From contig PCAV01000130.1 of the NCBI GenBank assembly GCA_002730675.1, positions 1 to 7,686 of the forward strand: 7,686 nucleotides of DNA. The letters run 5' to 3'. Below the pieces are notes generated by a model. That model ran no database searches. It worked only from the letters and a program-made list of their open reading frames with translations, and was not told the origin of the DNA. Source of the stretch: Rhodospirillaceae bacterium. Its GTDB lineage: Bacteria; Pseudomonadota; Alphaproteobacteria; Thalassobaculales; Thalassobaculaceae. The position numbers and the translations under genes are program-made. Positions 1 through 7,296 of this stretch are shown one piece after another. Position 1 is the first letter of the stretch. Every line of letters begins with the position of its first letter.

Positions 1-1662
1 ATCAGTTACGATGATTTTTCAAATGCTGTGCTTAAGTTGCCGCAGAGTGTGCTGGACGGGACTGAAAATTTATATTTGAAGACTAGAGTGGGTACTACTG
101 ATGGAGTGGTCCCAGGTAGCGACAACATCCGCTTAGTTTATTCGCAGATAGTAGATTTTGATGTGAATTTGAACCCTCAAGATGCGATAGGTTCACCCGC
201 CAACGATGTTGCTGAAATATCCAGCGAACAAGCCTCACTTGGGGAAGGAGATGATCTCCTGTTTGTTAGTTCATCAGGTAGTGGGGATCTAAATGGTGGC
301 GTGGGTACAGATACAATCAACTTTTCACAATTGTCCGAAGACAGTGATGTAATTGTTGACCTCAATATGGGCACTGCCTTCGTGTCTGACCCAAATGATC
401 CATCAAATAATTCAACTGAAGGCAATCGGCAAATTGCTGGATTTGAGAGATTTGTTGGCTCAGATGGAAATGACACAATTGTTGGGTCTGAAAACGATAC
501 CACCGATTTAATTTTGCATGGTGGTGAAGGAGATGACTATTTAGTGGGTGGAGCTGGAAATGACCTTTTGCTTGGTGGAATTGGCAATGACGTATTGGAT
601 GGCGGTGAAGGCTCAAACACTTTCGTCATTGTGGCCAATGAAGGCGGTGACACCATTGAGAATTTCAATAGTGGTGACAAGATCATCTTCGCCAATTTTG
701 GCATATCGGCTCCAGAAAATGGAAATGTCCCCAGTGAAGTAGAAGTTTCTAGATTAATTCCAGAAGATGAAAACAGTGACTGGGTTATTTCGGTATCAAA
801 AACCTCTAACTCAAGCTCCATTTCCTCATTTGTCGTATTATCTGGTTCGAACGAGCTCTATTCTACCAGTAGCGATCTCTATGGTGATTTAAACAGTTTC
901 ATTGAGTTTCGCGATAACCTGCAGATAACTGGGATCGATCCCTTTGCTGGAGATGTTCAGCTGCCAATACCGGCGCTGGATATCATTAATGATTTAAATG
1001 AACGTGATAGCTTTTTCGGGTCAGATTTCAATTTGGACGACATTTCTGGAGCGCTTGGGGTAATCGCTGATGCTCGTTTTGAACAAGCATTTTTAATCGA
1101 TGACACGCTCACTAATTTAGAAAGCGCGCGGATAGACGGCTTTTCTCAAGCAATAGATCATGGTTTATACCGCGGAATATCTGGCTCCTCTGGCCACGAC
1201 ACCATTGTAGCGAGTGATACAGACTCAGTCCTTTTTGGCGGTGATGGTGGTTTCGATAGGCTCGTTGGTGGCTCTGGAAATGATTTGCTTCTTTCGACGG
1301 CGACCGGATCCGGTGAAAACCTGACAGAGGATGATAGAATGGACAGCCTGGTCGGAAGTGCCGGCTCGGATACCTTTATGTTGATTAATCCTTCCGAAAT
1401 TAATGAAACCTTAAACCAGATTTACAAAGTAAAAATTGAGGATTTCAACAGAAATGAAGGTGACCGAGTTTTGCTTGCTGGATATGGAGATGGCGACGAA
1501 ATAGCACTGTCAGATGTGGATGCAGAGACTAATATCCAACAGGCTTCAATAGGGTCGGATGTAAACACCAGTATGACTATATATTTTGATCTATCGTTTG
1601 CTAGAGAGTTTGACGCGAACTTTGCTCTTAGAATGGCAGACTTCGATAAAGTCGACATTTAA
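1..1662 (+). CDS. RTX calcium-binding protein secreted by type I secretion, 3' part (5' end outside window)
   Basis: The frame is open from base 1 without a stop, so the GTG at 28 is an internal Val codon and not a start; 553 C-terminal residues are present. The first ~60 residues look like the end of a beta-rich domain I cannot name. Glycine/aspartate nonapeptides of the RTX type (GGxGxDxUx) follow, in two groups: residues ~99-209 (for example GGAGNDLLL, GGIGNDVLD) and ~413-460 (GGSGNDLLL, GSAGSDTFM). In this family such repeats bind Ca2+ and fold into a beta-roll after export. The protein is acidic with no cysteine visible, as usual for T1SS cargo. It ends in a short acidic/hydrophobic tail (ADFDKVDI), where the uncleaved C-terminal secretion signal should lie. 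The stop overlaps the next ATG (TAATG), placing it in an operon with its exporter. Whether the full protein is an adhesin, enzyme or toxin cannot be told from this end; a LapB-like transporter favours a large adhesin, which is inference. Confidence 0.9.
   Translation: MSYDDFSNAVLKLPQSVLDGTENLYLKTRVGTTDGVVPGSDNIRLVYSQIVDFDVNLNPQDAIGSPANDVAEISSEQASLGEGDDLLFVSSSGSGDLNGGVGTDTINFSQLSEDSDVIVDLNMGTAFVSDPNDPSNNSTEGNRQIAGFERFVGSDGNDTIVGSENDTTDLILHGGEGDDYLVGGAGNDLLLGGIGNDVLDGGEGSNTFVIVANEGGDTIENFNSGDKIIFANFGISAPENGNVPSEVEVSRLIPEDENSDWVISVSKTSNSSSISSFVVLSGSNELYSTSSDLYGDLNSFIEFRDNLQITGIDPFAGDVQLPIPALDIINDLNERDSFFGSDFNLDDISGALGVIADARFEQAFLIDDTLTNLESARIDGFSQAIDHGLYRGISGSSGHDTIVASDTDSVLFGGDGGFDRLVGGSGNDLLLSTATGSGENLTEDDRMDSLVGSAGSDTFMLINPSEINETLNQIYKVKIEDFNRNEGDRVLLAGYGDGDEIALSDVDAETNIQQASIGSDVNTSMTIYFDLSFAREFDANFALRMADFDKVDI
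241..321 (+). repeat. Upstream RTX-like repeats (degenerate)
   Basis: Residues 81-88 (GEGDDLLF) and 99-107 (GGVGTDTIN) match the RTX nonapeptide pattern but are separated by a Ser/Gly-rich linker, so they form isolated turns and not a continuous beta-roll. Confidence 0.6.
457..627 (+). repeat. Main RTX nonapeptide block
   Basis: One unit, GSDGNDTIV, lies at 457-483. After a short spacer come four tandem 27-nt units: 520-546 (GGEGDDYLV), 547-573 (GGAGNDLLL), 574-600 (GGIGNDVLD) and 601-627 (GGEGSNTFV). The last is degenerate at the Asp position, as is common at the end of a beta-roll. Each pair of turns is expected to bind one Ca2+ ion outside the cell. Confidence 0.85.
1237..1380 (+). repeat. 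Second RTX nonapeptide block
   Basis: Units lie at 1237-1266 (GGDGGFDRLV, one residue too long), 1267-1293 (GGSGNDLLL) and, after an acidic insert, 1354-1380 (GSAGSDTFM). The block is shorter and less regular than the first. It is followed by the hydrophobic and acidic stretch that leads to the C-terminal secretion signal. Confidence 0.75.
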
Positions 1663-3071
1663 TGTCTTACAGTCAGTGCATCCGGCGGTTGGTTTTTTTT
1701 TGCATCGTTACTCTGCTAGCGATGAATGCATTTGCACAATCAACTAAAGAAGATGGGACGCCAGCCTCGATAGAGGCAATTGGCGTGGATATGATTAACT
1801 TGCTCGATGGTTTAGTAAACGGAGAGCGAGACCCAACTGTCCGATTGCCCTTGGATCCTGTAATACAAAAAGCCACTGCGGCTGTTGCATCTTCTCCCAA
1901 TTTTTTGGAGGCACAGGCCAGCCTTGATCTTTTGCTGGCACAAAGAGCTGAAATCGAAGCGGAAACCTCACCTAAAGTTTCAGCTTCAGGGGGCTTTGGT
2001 CAAAGAAGCTTTGAATCGACAACAGCATCAGGTGGTACAACAAGCACCACCGGCCAGTATTTATCGCAAAGCCTCAACGTAGACCGCCAATTATTTGATT
2101 TTGGATCAAACAATTCTCGGTTAATGGCAAACAAACTAAAAATGAAGGCTGTCGAGGCGCAGATTGATGATGTTCGAGGTCAAATGACTTTCGAAGTTAT
2201 TTCAGCCTTCTACAATGTTCAGCGATCTTTGCTGCAATTGAGATTGGCCAGAGAGAACCTGCAATCTAGAAAGACGTTTGTGAACTTCATTAGAGAGAGA
2301 GCCAATCTCGGGGCAAGTAGTTCAGCTGATGTTGTTCGAGCGGAATCAAGGGTCGCCGACGCCTTGGACCTTATGTCTGCAGCACTTCGGAATCTCTCTC
2401 AGGCCCAAGCAAAGTATCGTCAATATTATTCAGAAGAGGCAACACCGTATGCCTTGCCTCGTGAAATACCTGTCATTGATATAGATCTGCTTTATTTGGA
2501 TGATTACTTGGCAAGAAACCCAGCCATCATTAAGGCTGACAATGAAGTCCGGGCAGCAAGACACAGTTTGGATGCAGTAACGAAAAGTGAGATGGGCGTT
2601 TTGTCGATTGAGGGTAGCTTTGGCTACACTAAAAATCCAGGAAGCAACAATTTTTTAAATGACCGGAAAATTGGTCTCACTTTTAGCCGCCAACTTTATT
2701 CTGGAGGTGCATCGGAGGCTCGCGTTGATCAAGCCAAGGCTAGTTTAGAACAAGCAAAGTTGTCATCGCAAAAGGTAAGGATCGAGGTCTCTAGAGAAAT
2801 AAGAGACGCTTTTGCCAATTATCAGGGTAATGTAGCAGCTGTTGATTCGCGCATGCTTGTGTTCAACGGAGCAAAAGACTCCTATTCAATTACCAAAGAA
2901 CTCTATTCTTTTAGTAGGATCAGCTTGTTTGAGGTGCTCTCCGCTCAAGAACAATTATTTAATTCTGGGCGACAGTTGATTGACAGTATCGTAGATAGGG
3001 CCATTTCGAAATATCAATTACTTCGCATTACTTATGAACTGCAGGAGCAATTAGATTATTTTGGAAACTAG
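1662..3071 (+). CDS. TolC-family outer-membrane channel of the type I secretion system
   Basis: A 469-residue outer-membrane efflux protein, the usual length for TolC relatives. A signal peptide is clear: basic RR at residues 8-9, a hydrophobic core at 10-22 and a likely cleavage site after Ala25 (AFA|Q). The mature part shows the duplicated OEP plan, with long Ala/Gln/Glu-rich helical stretches at about 75-255 and 290-460. Each half also contains a beta-strand portion with alternating aromatic residues (around SLNVDRQLFDFG and IGLTFSRQLYSGG), as expected for membrane strands. Three copies are expected to form a tunnel through outer membrane and periplasm, docking on the HlyD-type adaptor. 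The ATG overlaps the RTX stop by one base and no good Shine-Dalgarno is visible, suggesting translation coupled to the cargo gene. A run of nine T lies in the signal-peptide codons (1693-1701). The place between RTX cargo and ABC transporter supports a dedicated T1SS role over general drug efflux. Confidence 0.93.
   Translation: MSYSQCIRRLVFFCIVTLLAMNAFAQSTKEDGTPASIEAIGVDMINLLDGLVNGERDPTVRLPLDPVIQKATAAVASSPNFLEAQASLDLLLAQRAEIEAETSPKVSASGGFGQRSFESTTASGGTTSTTGQYLSQSLNVDRQLFDFGSNNSRLMANKLKMKAVEAQIDDVRGQMTFEVISAFYNVQRSLLQLRLARENLQSRKTFVNFIRERANLGASSSADVVRAESRVADALDLMSAALRNLSQAQAKYRQYYSEEATPYALPREIPVIDIDLLYLDDYLARNPAIIKADNEVRAARHSLDAVTKSEMGVLSIEGSFGYTKNPGSNNFLNDRKIGLTFSRQLYSGGASEARVDQAKASLEQAKLSSQKVRIEVSREIRDAFANYQGNVAAVDSRMLVFNGAKDSYSITKELYSFSRISLFEVLSAQEQLFNSGRQLIDSIVDRAISKYQLLRITYELQEQLDYFGN
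3043..3047 (+). promoter_or_regulatory. Probable ribosome binding site of the ABC transporter gene
   Basis: AGGAG lies inside the end of the TolC-like gene. It is 13 nt before the TTG at 3061 and 7 nt before an in-frame ATT at 3055. The frame is closed by TAG at 3052-3054, so translation must begin between 3055 and the first ATG at 3118. TTG at 3061 is the more conventional choice; ATT has better spacing but is a very rare start. Confidence 0.5.
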
Positions 3072-5319
3072 CAACGACACACAAACATACAAGCATCCAC
3101 TTGCGGATATCGGTGCAATGATCACTGCTTCGATGTCGCAGTCTGTTGCTGCTGCTGAATTTAGGGCGCTAGATTATGTTGATCTGGATGATTGGAGCGT
3201 TGCTGACTTAATCGCTTTGTTTGGAGCACGTGGCATTGGTGTTGAAAAACTAAAGTGGATTGAAATAAAAAAAGCATTATCTCGTGATGGCTCAAATGAA
3301 AGCTTGTACATCGCACTGAATGAAGAAGATGTAATTGTTTTTTCTCATGATGAGAGTAGATCCGCCTTTGTGGGTAAATCATTAAGCGAAGGCACTGCAC
3401 GGGATGGTTCCGAATTAATTCAATTATTTGATGAGAGCTACAATGAGTGGCTCTTTTTAAAATGTGCGAAACGGGTCACTGAAAAACTAGCCATAGTCCC
3501 GGGCGTTGAAAAGCATTGGTTTTGGTCAACTATTTGGACGAATAGAAGCCTTTACCTACAATCTGGCCTTGCTGCGTTGCTGACCAATGTTTTTGCACTT
3601 GGCGTCTCTCTATTTTCTATGATCGTCTATAATCGAATTATTCCTTCAAATGCGATGAATTCGCTTCTCGTCCTTGTGTCTGGCTTGGTTATCCTGATGC
3701 TTGTTGACTATGTGGTGAAAAACATAAGAAACCGATTTTTAAGCGTCGCAGGCGTCAGTTCCGATTTAACCCTTGCAGACCGTCTTTTTGGTCAAGTTAT
3801 GGACCTGCAGTACAAATCTAGGTCTGGCACAGTTGGATCCTTGGCTAACACTTTGAAGGAATTCGAACACATAAGAGAATTCTTCGCATCAGCTACTTTG
3901 ACATCAATGATAGATGTGCCCTTCGCCACTATCTTCTTGTTAACCATTTGGTTAGTTGGAGGTTGGATGGTGATACCAGTTGGTATCGGTATTGCTATAC
4001 TTTTACTTACTACATTCTATCTACAGCCAAAAATGAAGGCTTTAGCCCAAAGTTCGTTTGAGGATGGACAAACGAAACACTCTGTTATGGTGGAATCTCT
4101 CACTGGCCTTGAAACACTGAAACTGTTGGGTGCAGGAGGTTTTATGAGAAGGCGGTTGAGAGATGTTCTCGAGCGTCAAGCAGATATTTCGGAACAAACA
4201 AAAGCGGGAACCCATTTTTCAACAAACATCGCGCAGACTGTTCAACAATTAGTGCAGATGTCTGTAGTAGCGTTTGGAGCTATTTTGGTATCGCAAGGTG
4301 AGTTTGGCTTTGGCGCAATTATCGCGTGTACGATCTTGTCAGGAAAGGCGCTCGCCCCGTTTGCCCAGTTATCTCAATTACTTGTTAGATTGAACCAAAT
4401 CGGCGTTAGTTATAAAGCACTTGCAGAACTAATGGGTCAGCCTATTGAACACCCACAAGATCACTCATTTCTCCCTAGAAATGGTTTCAAGGGATCAATC
4501 GAATTTAAGAATGTGACTTTTACCTATCCTGGACAACAAGAACCTGTCTTAGATGATGTGTCTTTTAAAATTAACGCTGAAGAAAACGTTGCGATATTGG
4601 GCCATGTTGGTTCAGGCAAAACAACCATAGGAAGGCTCGTAGCGGGATTGTATGAGCCGGATTCTGGCGTAATTCTCATTGATGGTATAGACATCAGGCA
4701 GATAGCGCCCTCAGACCTTCGTGAAAGTATTGGGTTTTCTGCACAGGACACCTGGCTGATGTCCACCACCATCGAACAGAATATTTCTTTGGGTGCGATA
4801 ACTGCAGACCCAGAAACAATCCTTTGGGCAGGTGATATTTCTGGCGTGTCAGAATTTGCCAATCGTCACCCAGACGGATACAAACTTGTGCTTAAGGAGA
4901 GGGGCGAATCCCTTTCAGGGGGGCAGCGTCAAGCAATCGCGTTAGCGCGCGCTTTGGCAAGAAAGCCTTCAATGATAATTCTTGATGAGCCCACCAGCTC
5001 AATGGATGCTCGTTCAGAACAGACTTTTGTGAATAAATTCAAAGATTCAAAGCTTTCTGCAACACTGCTGTTGATTACTCATCGAACTTCATTACTTAGC
5101 TTGGTCGACAGGGTAATAGTAATGGAGCATGGCCGTGTGGCAGGAATGGGGACGACTGACCAATTTGTAAAAGCTCAGTCGGACAAAAATGTTGCAGCAC
5201 AGATAGTTCGAAACGCATCTGCTGCACAATTTGGCATTGTGGCTGGGAAAAAGGCTACCCCTGCTCCAAAGAACGAAAACCAAGCAGCGCAAACTGGAAC
5301 TAAAAATCTAATGAGCTGA
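3061..5319 (+). CDS. Type I secretion ABC transporter (permease-ATPase, LssB/LapB-like) with degenerate peptidase-like domain
   Basis: A 752-residue inner-membrane exporter that uses ATP to drive the RTX protein out in one step. Three parts are seen. Residues ~15-150 match the position and size of a C39-peptidase-like domain, but the first cysteine is Cys135, so the catalytic Cys is absent; in relatives such a domain binds cargo instead of cutting it. Residues ~165-435 hold the transmembrane domain, with hydrophobic segments near 165-190, 201-219, 285-300, 302-320, 391-411 and 417-435. Residues ~475-715 are the nucleotide-binding domain: Walker A GHVGSGKTT (514-522), signature LSGGQ (618-622), Walker B MIILDE (638-643), D-loop SSMD and H-loop His674, all intact. 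A polar Ala/Lys/Asn-rich tail of about 35 residues follows. The gene overlaps the TolC-like gene by 11 nt; I accept TTG at 3061, though the ATG at 3118 is possible. The LssB/LapB assignment is from general resemblance and is less certain than the T1SS assignment. Confidence 0.93.
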   Translation: METSNDTQTYKHPLADIGAMITASMSQSVAAAEFRALDYVDLDDWSVADLIALFGARGIGVEKLKWIEIKKALSRDGSNESLYIALNEEDVIVFSHDESRSAFVGKSLSEGTARDGSELIQLFDESYNEWLFLKCAKRVTEKLAIVPGVEKHWFWSTIWTNRSLYLQSGLAALLTNVFALGVSLFSMIVYNRIIPSNAMNSLLVLVSGLVILMLVDYVVKNIRNRFLSVAGVSSDLTLADRLFGQVMDLQYKSRSGTVGSLANTLKEFEHIREFFASATLTSMIDVPFATIFLLTIWLVGGWMVIPVGIGIAILLLTTFYLQPKMKALAQSSFEDGQTKHSVMVESLTGLETLKLLGAGGFMRRRLRDVLERQADISEQTKAGTHFSTNIAQTVQQLVQMSVVAFGAILVSQGEFGFGAIIACTILSGKALAPFAQLSQLLVRLNQIGVSYKALAELMGQPIEHPQDHSFLPRNGFKGSIEFKNVTFTYPGQQEPVLDDVSFKINAEENVAILGHVGSGKTTIGRLVAGLYEPDSGVILIDGIDIRQIAPSDLRESIGFSAQDTWLMSTTIEQNISLGAITADPETILWAGDISGVSEFANRHPDGYKLVLKERGESLSGGQRQAIALARALARKPSMIILDEPTSSMDARSEQTFVNKFKDSKLSATLLLITHRTSLLSLVDRVIVMEHGRVAGMGTTDQFVKAQSDKNVAAQIVRNASAAQFGIVAGKKATPAPKNENQAAQTGTKNLMS

Positions 5320-5321
5320 AA

Positions 5322-6677
5322 ATGTTTTTAGTAAATGCATTGCTTTTTTTATTTAGGGTCATTTTTTTTATCCCTAAGAAATTGATTCACCTTTTTTGGC
5401 GGCTACTCGTTCGTATATTTGATTGGCTTAACTTTTTCTTTAAATTATTTACTGGCAGATCTGAAAATGTAAGCGGTGGTACGAACTTTCTATTTGTAAT
5501 AACTGTCGCTCTAATTGGTTTCACTGTATGGGCATCAAATTCAGAATTTGATCGAGTAATATCTTCACAGGCCAAGCTAATTTCTTCTGAAAAGCTGCAG
5601 ACGATACAGCACTTTGAGGGTGGAATAGTTAAAAAAATACATGTTGCGGTTGGGCAACGGGTGAAAAACGGTGATCCTTTAGTCGCGTTAGACCCTTTAG
5701 AAACAGATGCGAGTTACCAAGCAAAAAAATCTGAATTCATTCAAGCCTTGGTAAGAGTGCGAAGGTTGGATGCTGAATACAAAAACCTAAAACCAAATTT
5801 TGGCGTTGAATTGAAAGAGGTGGCCCCATCTCAAATCACGAATGAGTTGCTACTTTTAGAAGCAAGAACTGAAAGGCTTTCAGCAACGCTTAATTCATTT
5901 GATGCTCAGGTAAAGCAAAAGCAAAGCGAACTAAGTGGCGCAAAGAGGACGTTGGCGCTAGTTGAAGAAGAAAGAAAAGTCATCCTTACATTAGTGGATA
6001 AAGGCCTCGAACCTAAACTCGAAGCAGTAAGGGCTGAAAAGTCTTATGCTGAAAGTATTTCAAAAGTAAACACGATCGTAGCTGCCATAGAGGAAATTCA
6101 GGACAAAAGATTAATAGCAGTTCAAGAAAATAAGGCTGAAGTATTGCAAGAACTTGCGGAAGCAAACTTAGAGTTGAGTAAGCTTGAGCAAGCACTATCT
6201 GTCGCTGCGGATAAAACAGACCGAAGTATCATTCGGGCGCCTGTGGATGGAATTGTAAACAGGGTTTTAATTTCTACGATTGGTGGTGTTCTGAAGGCTG
6301 GTGAACCCCTAGTTGAGATAGTACCTTTAAATTCAGAGCTGATTTTTGAATCAAAAGTTACTCCGATGGATATTGGATATGTTTTGCCCGGTCAAATTGG
6401 TGTGATCAAACTTAACACTTATGATTTCTCAATTTATGGAAGCCTAAGTGGTAAAGTAGAAGTTGTAGGTTCGGATTCAGTCGAGGAAAAAGATGGTCAG
6501 TCTTATTTTATCGTTCGCATAAAGCCTGACAGCAACGAAACAACAACGGGCCGTTTACTTGAATTCTTGCCAGGCATGACTGCACAAATTGACATCATTA
6601 CTGGCCAGCGGTCGGTTTTATCATATATTTCTGCTCCGATTACCAGGACGCTCACAACGGCGTTCACAGAAAAATGA
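5322..6677 (+). CDS. HlyD-family periplasmic adaptor (membrane fusion protein) of the type I secretion system
   Basis: A 451-residue protein linking the inner-membrane ABC transporter to the TolC-like channel. The membrane anchor is at residues ~56-71. The first lipoyl half-motif lies at ~93-125 (with EGGIV, VGQRVKNGDPL and LDP). A long Glu/Lys/Ala/Leu-rich coiled coil spans ~130-297. The second lipoyl half is at ~300-336 (IRAPVDGIVNRV), followed by a beta-barrel region to ~430, the order seen in HlyD/LapC adaptors. The odd part is residues 1-45: rich in Phe, Trp, Leu, Arg and Lys, with a very hydrophobic start (2-17) and a possible amphipathic helix (19-43). Most relatives have only a short cytoplasmic tail before the single membrane helix. 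The ATG lies two bases after the ABC stop with no strong Shine-Dalgarno, so coupled translation is likely; the stop overlaps the next gene by 4 nt. The start codons carry runs of seven, eight and six T. Confidence 0.94.
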   Translation: MFLVNALLFLFRVIFFIPKKLIHLFWRLLVRIFDWLNFFFKLFTGRSENVSGGTNFLFVITVALIGFTVWASNSEFDRVISSQAKLISSEKLQTIQHFEGGIVKKIHVAVGQRVKNGDPLVALDPLETDASYQAKKSEFIQALVRVRRLDAEYKNLKPNFGVELKEVAPSQITNELLLLEARTERLSATLNSFDAQVKQKQSELSGAKRTLALVEEERKVILTLVDKGLEPKLEAVRAEKSYAESISKVNTIVAAIEEIQDKRLIAVQENKAEVLQELAEANLELSKLEQALSVAADKTDRSIIRAPVDGIVNRVLISTIGGVLKAGEPLVEIVPLNSELIFESKVTPMDIGYVLPGQIGVIKLNTYDFSIYGSLSGKVEVVGSDSVEEKDGQSYFIVRIKPDSNETTTGRLLEFLPGMTAQIDIITGQRSVLSYISAPITRTLTTAFTEK

Positions 6678-7219
6678 TCAATCAACTTACCGCTTCATAT
6701 AACCAAAACGAAGACCGAGTATTGTTCAAATTCAATACAAAATTATCCGAGGAATACGCCTTTTGGCTTTCTAGAAAAGTAGTGAAAGAAATTATGAATT
6801 TAATGCCACGACATACTCAAGAAGGTCTGGCAGTTTTCCAAAAAATTAGAAATGAACGCGTTACTAAGTCTGCTGGAGTTAACAAAGCAACAGAACAAAA
6901 GAAAATGTTGCAGAAAGAGAACACCCCTGATCTGAGCCACAACAAATCTGGTGCTGTACAAAAGAAAGATACATTCAAACCGGGTGAGACTTTTCCTCTT
7001 GGGGACGCTCCCATCTTGGTTGTGGGTTTTAAACAAAAAGAAAAAGACGATAAACTTGTTCTAGACTTTTTTCTGATTGATGGACGCAACGTTTCTTGGC
7101 GGATTTCTAACGCACTTTTTTTAAAATTGCATAGTTTGCTTGAAGCAGTACTTGTTGAAGCAGATTGGGAAGTTAGGGAGCAAGTGTTGCCAATTGGAGG
7201 TCGGAAAGGGCTCAATTAG
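6674..7219 (+). CDS. Uncharacterised protein of 181 residues at the end of the T1SS operon
   Basis: I do not know its function. The start ATG overlaps the adaptor stop by 4 nt (ATGA), so it is part of the operon and probably translationally coupled. There is no signal peptide or membrane segment, so a cytoplasmic protein is expected. Three parts are visible: residues ~1-45 with the motif EDRVLFKFNT followed by EEYAFWLSRKVV; a Lys/Gln-rich, probably disordered linker at ~62-103; and a C-terminal part (~108-172) that looks like two strands and a helix (LVLDFFLIDG, then ALFLKLHSLLEAVL, then ADWEV). The N-terminal pattern recalls, from memory only, an uncharacterised proteobacterial family with EDRxL, NT and WLTRR elements. 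A role in export, such as cargo holding, exporter assembly or regulation, is inferred from context only. Low G+C (a sampled line counts about 32%) matches the adaptor gene and differs strongly from ureG. Confidence 0.85.
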   Translation: MINQLTASYNQNEDRVLFKFNTKLSEEYAFWLSRKVVKEIMNLMPRHTQEGLAVFQKIRNERVTKSAGVNKATEQKKMLQKENTPDLSHNKSGAVQKKDTFKPGETFPLGDAPILVVGFKQKEKDDKLVLDFFLIDGRNVSWRISNALFLKLHSLLEAVLVEADWEVREQVLPIGGRKGLN

Positions 7220-7296
7220 CAAAAATTAAATCCAATAGAAAATTCAATAAAATACTGAATTTGATTGATTTTTGGGATTTGATGGCAGCTATCGCG
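7220..7296. other. Convergent intergenic gap, AT-rich
   Basis: These 77 bases separate the operon's last stop from the ureG stop on the opposite strand. The first ~60 are very AT-rich; composition turns GC-rich at about 7280-7300. I see no tRNA, integrase site or clear direct repeat. Weak inverted repeats are described separately. Confidence 0.8.
7228..7280. terminator. Possible weak (bidirectional) terminator hairpins
   Basis: An inner inverted repeat AAATTCA (7240-7246) / TGAATTT (7256-7262) has a 9-nt loop, and TTTTT follows at 7269-7273. An outer pair, AAATCC (7228-7233) / GGATTT (7275-7280), could enclose it. The stems are AT-rich and thermodynamically weak. Placement between convergent genes makes a terminator reasonable, but chance pairing in AT-rich DNA is a real alternative. 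Confidence 0.3.

Noticed and set aside
28..30. GTG as the start of the RTX gene
   Set aside because: The same frame is open to base 1 with no stop and continues in protein-like sequence; the gene is cut by the window edge.
177..821. - strand open frames opposite the RTX gene
   Set aside because: They arise from the repeated Gly/Asp codons read in reverse (Ser/Pro-rich products) and have no start signals or recognisable domains.
5353..5377. Inverted repeat TTAGGG / CCCTAA with a 13-nt T-rich loop
   Set aside because: Only six pairs, located inside coding sequence of the adaptor; most likely chance in AT-rich DNA. No matching site was seen elsewhere.
6817..7215. Long - strand open frame opposite the 181-residue gene
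   Set aside because: Its residues are low-complexity Ser/Phe-rich, typical of an antisense shadow, and the + strand frame has operon context and a coupled start.
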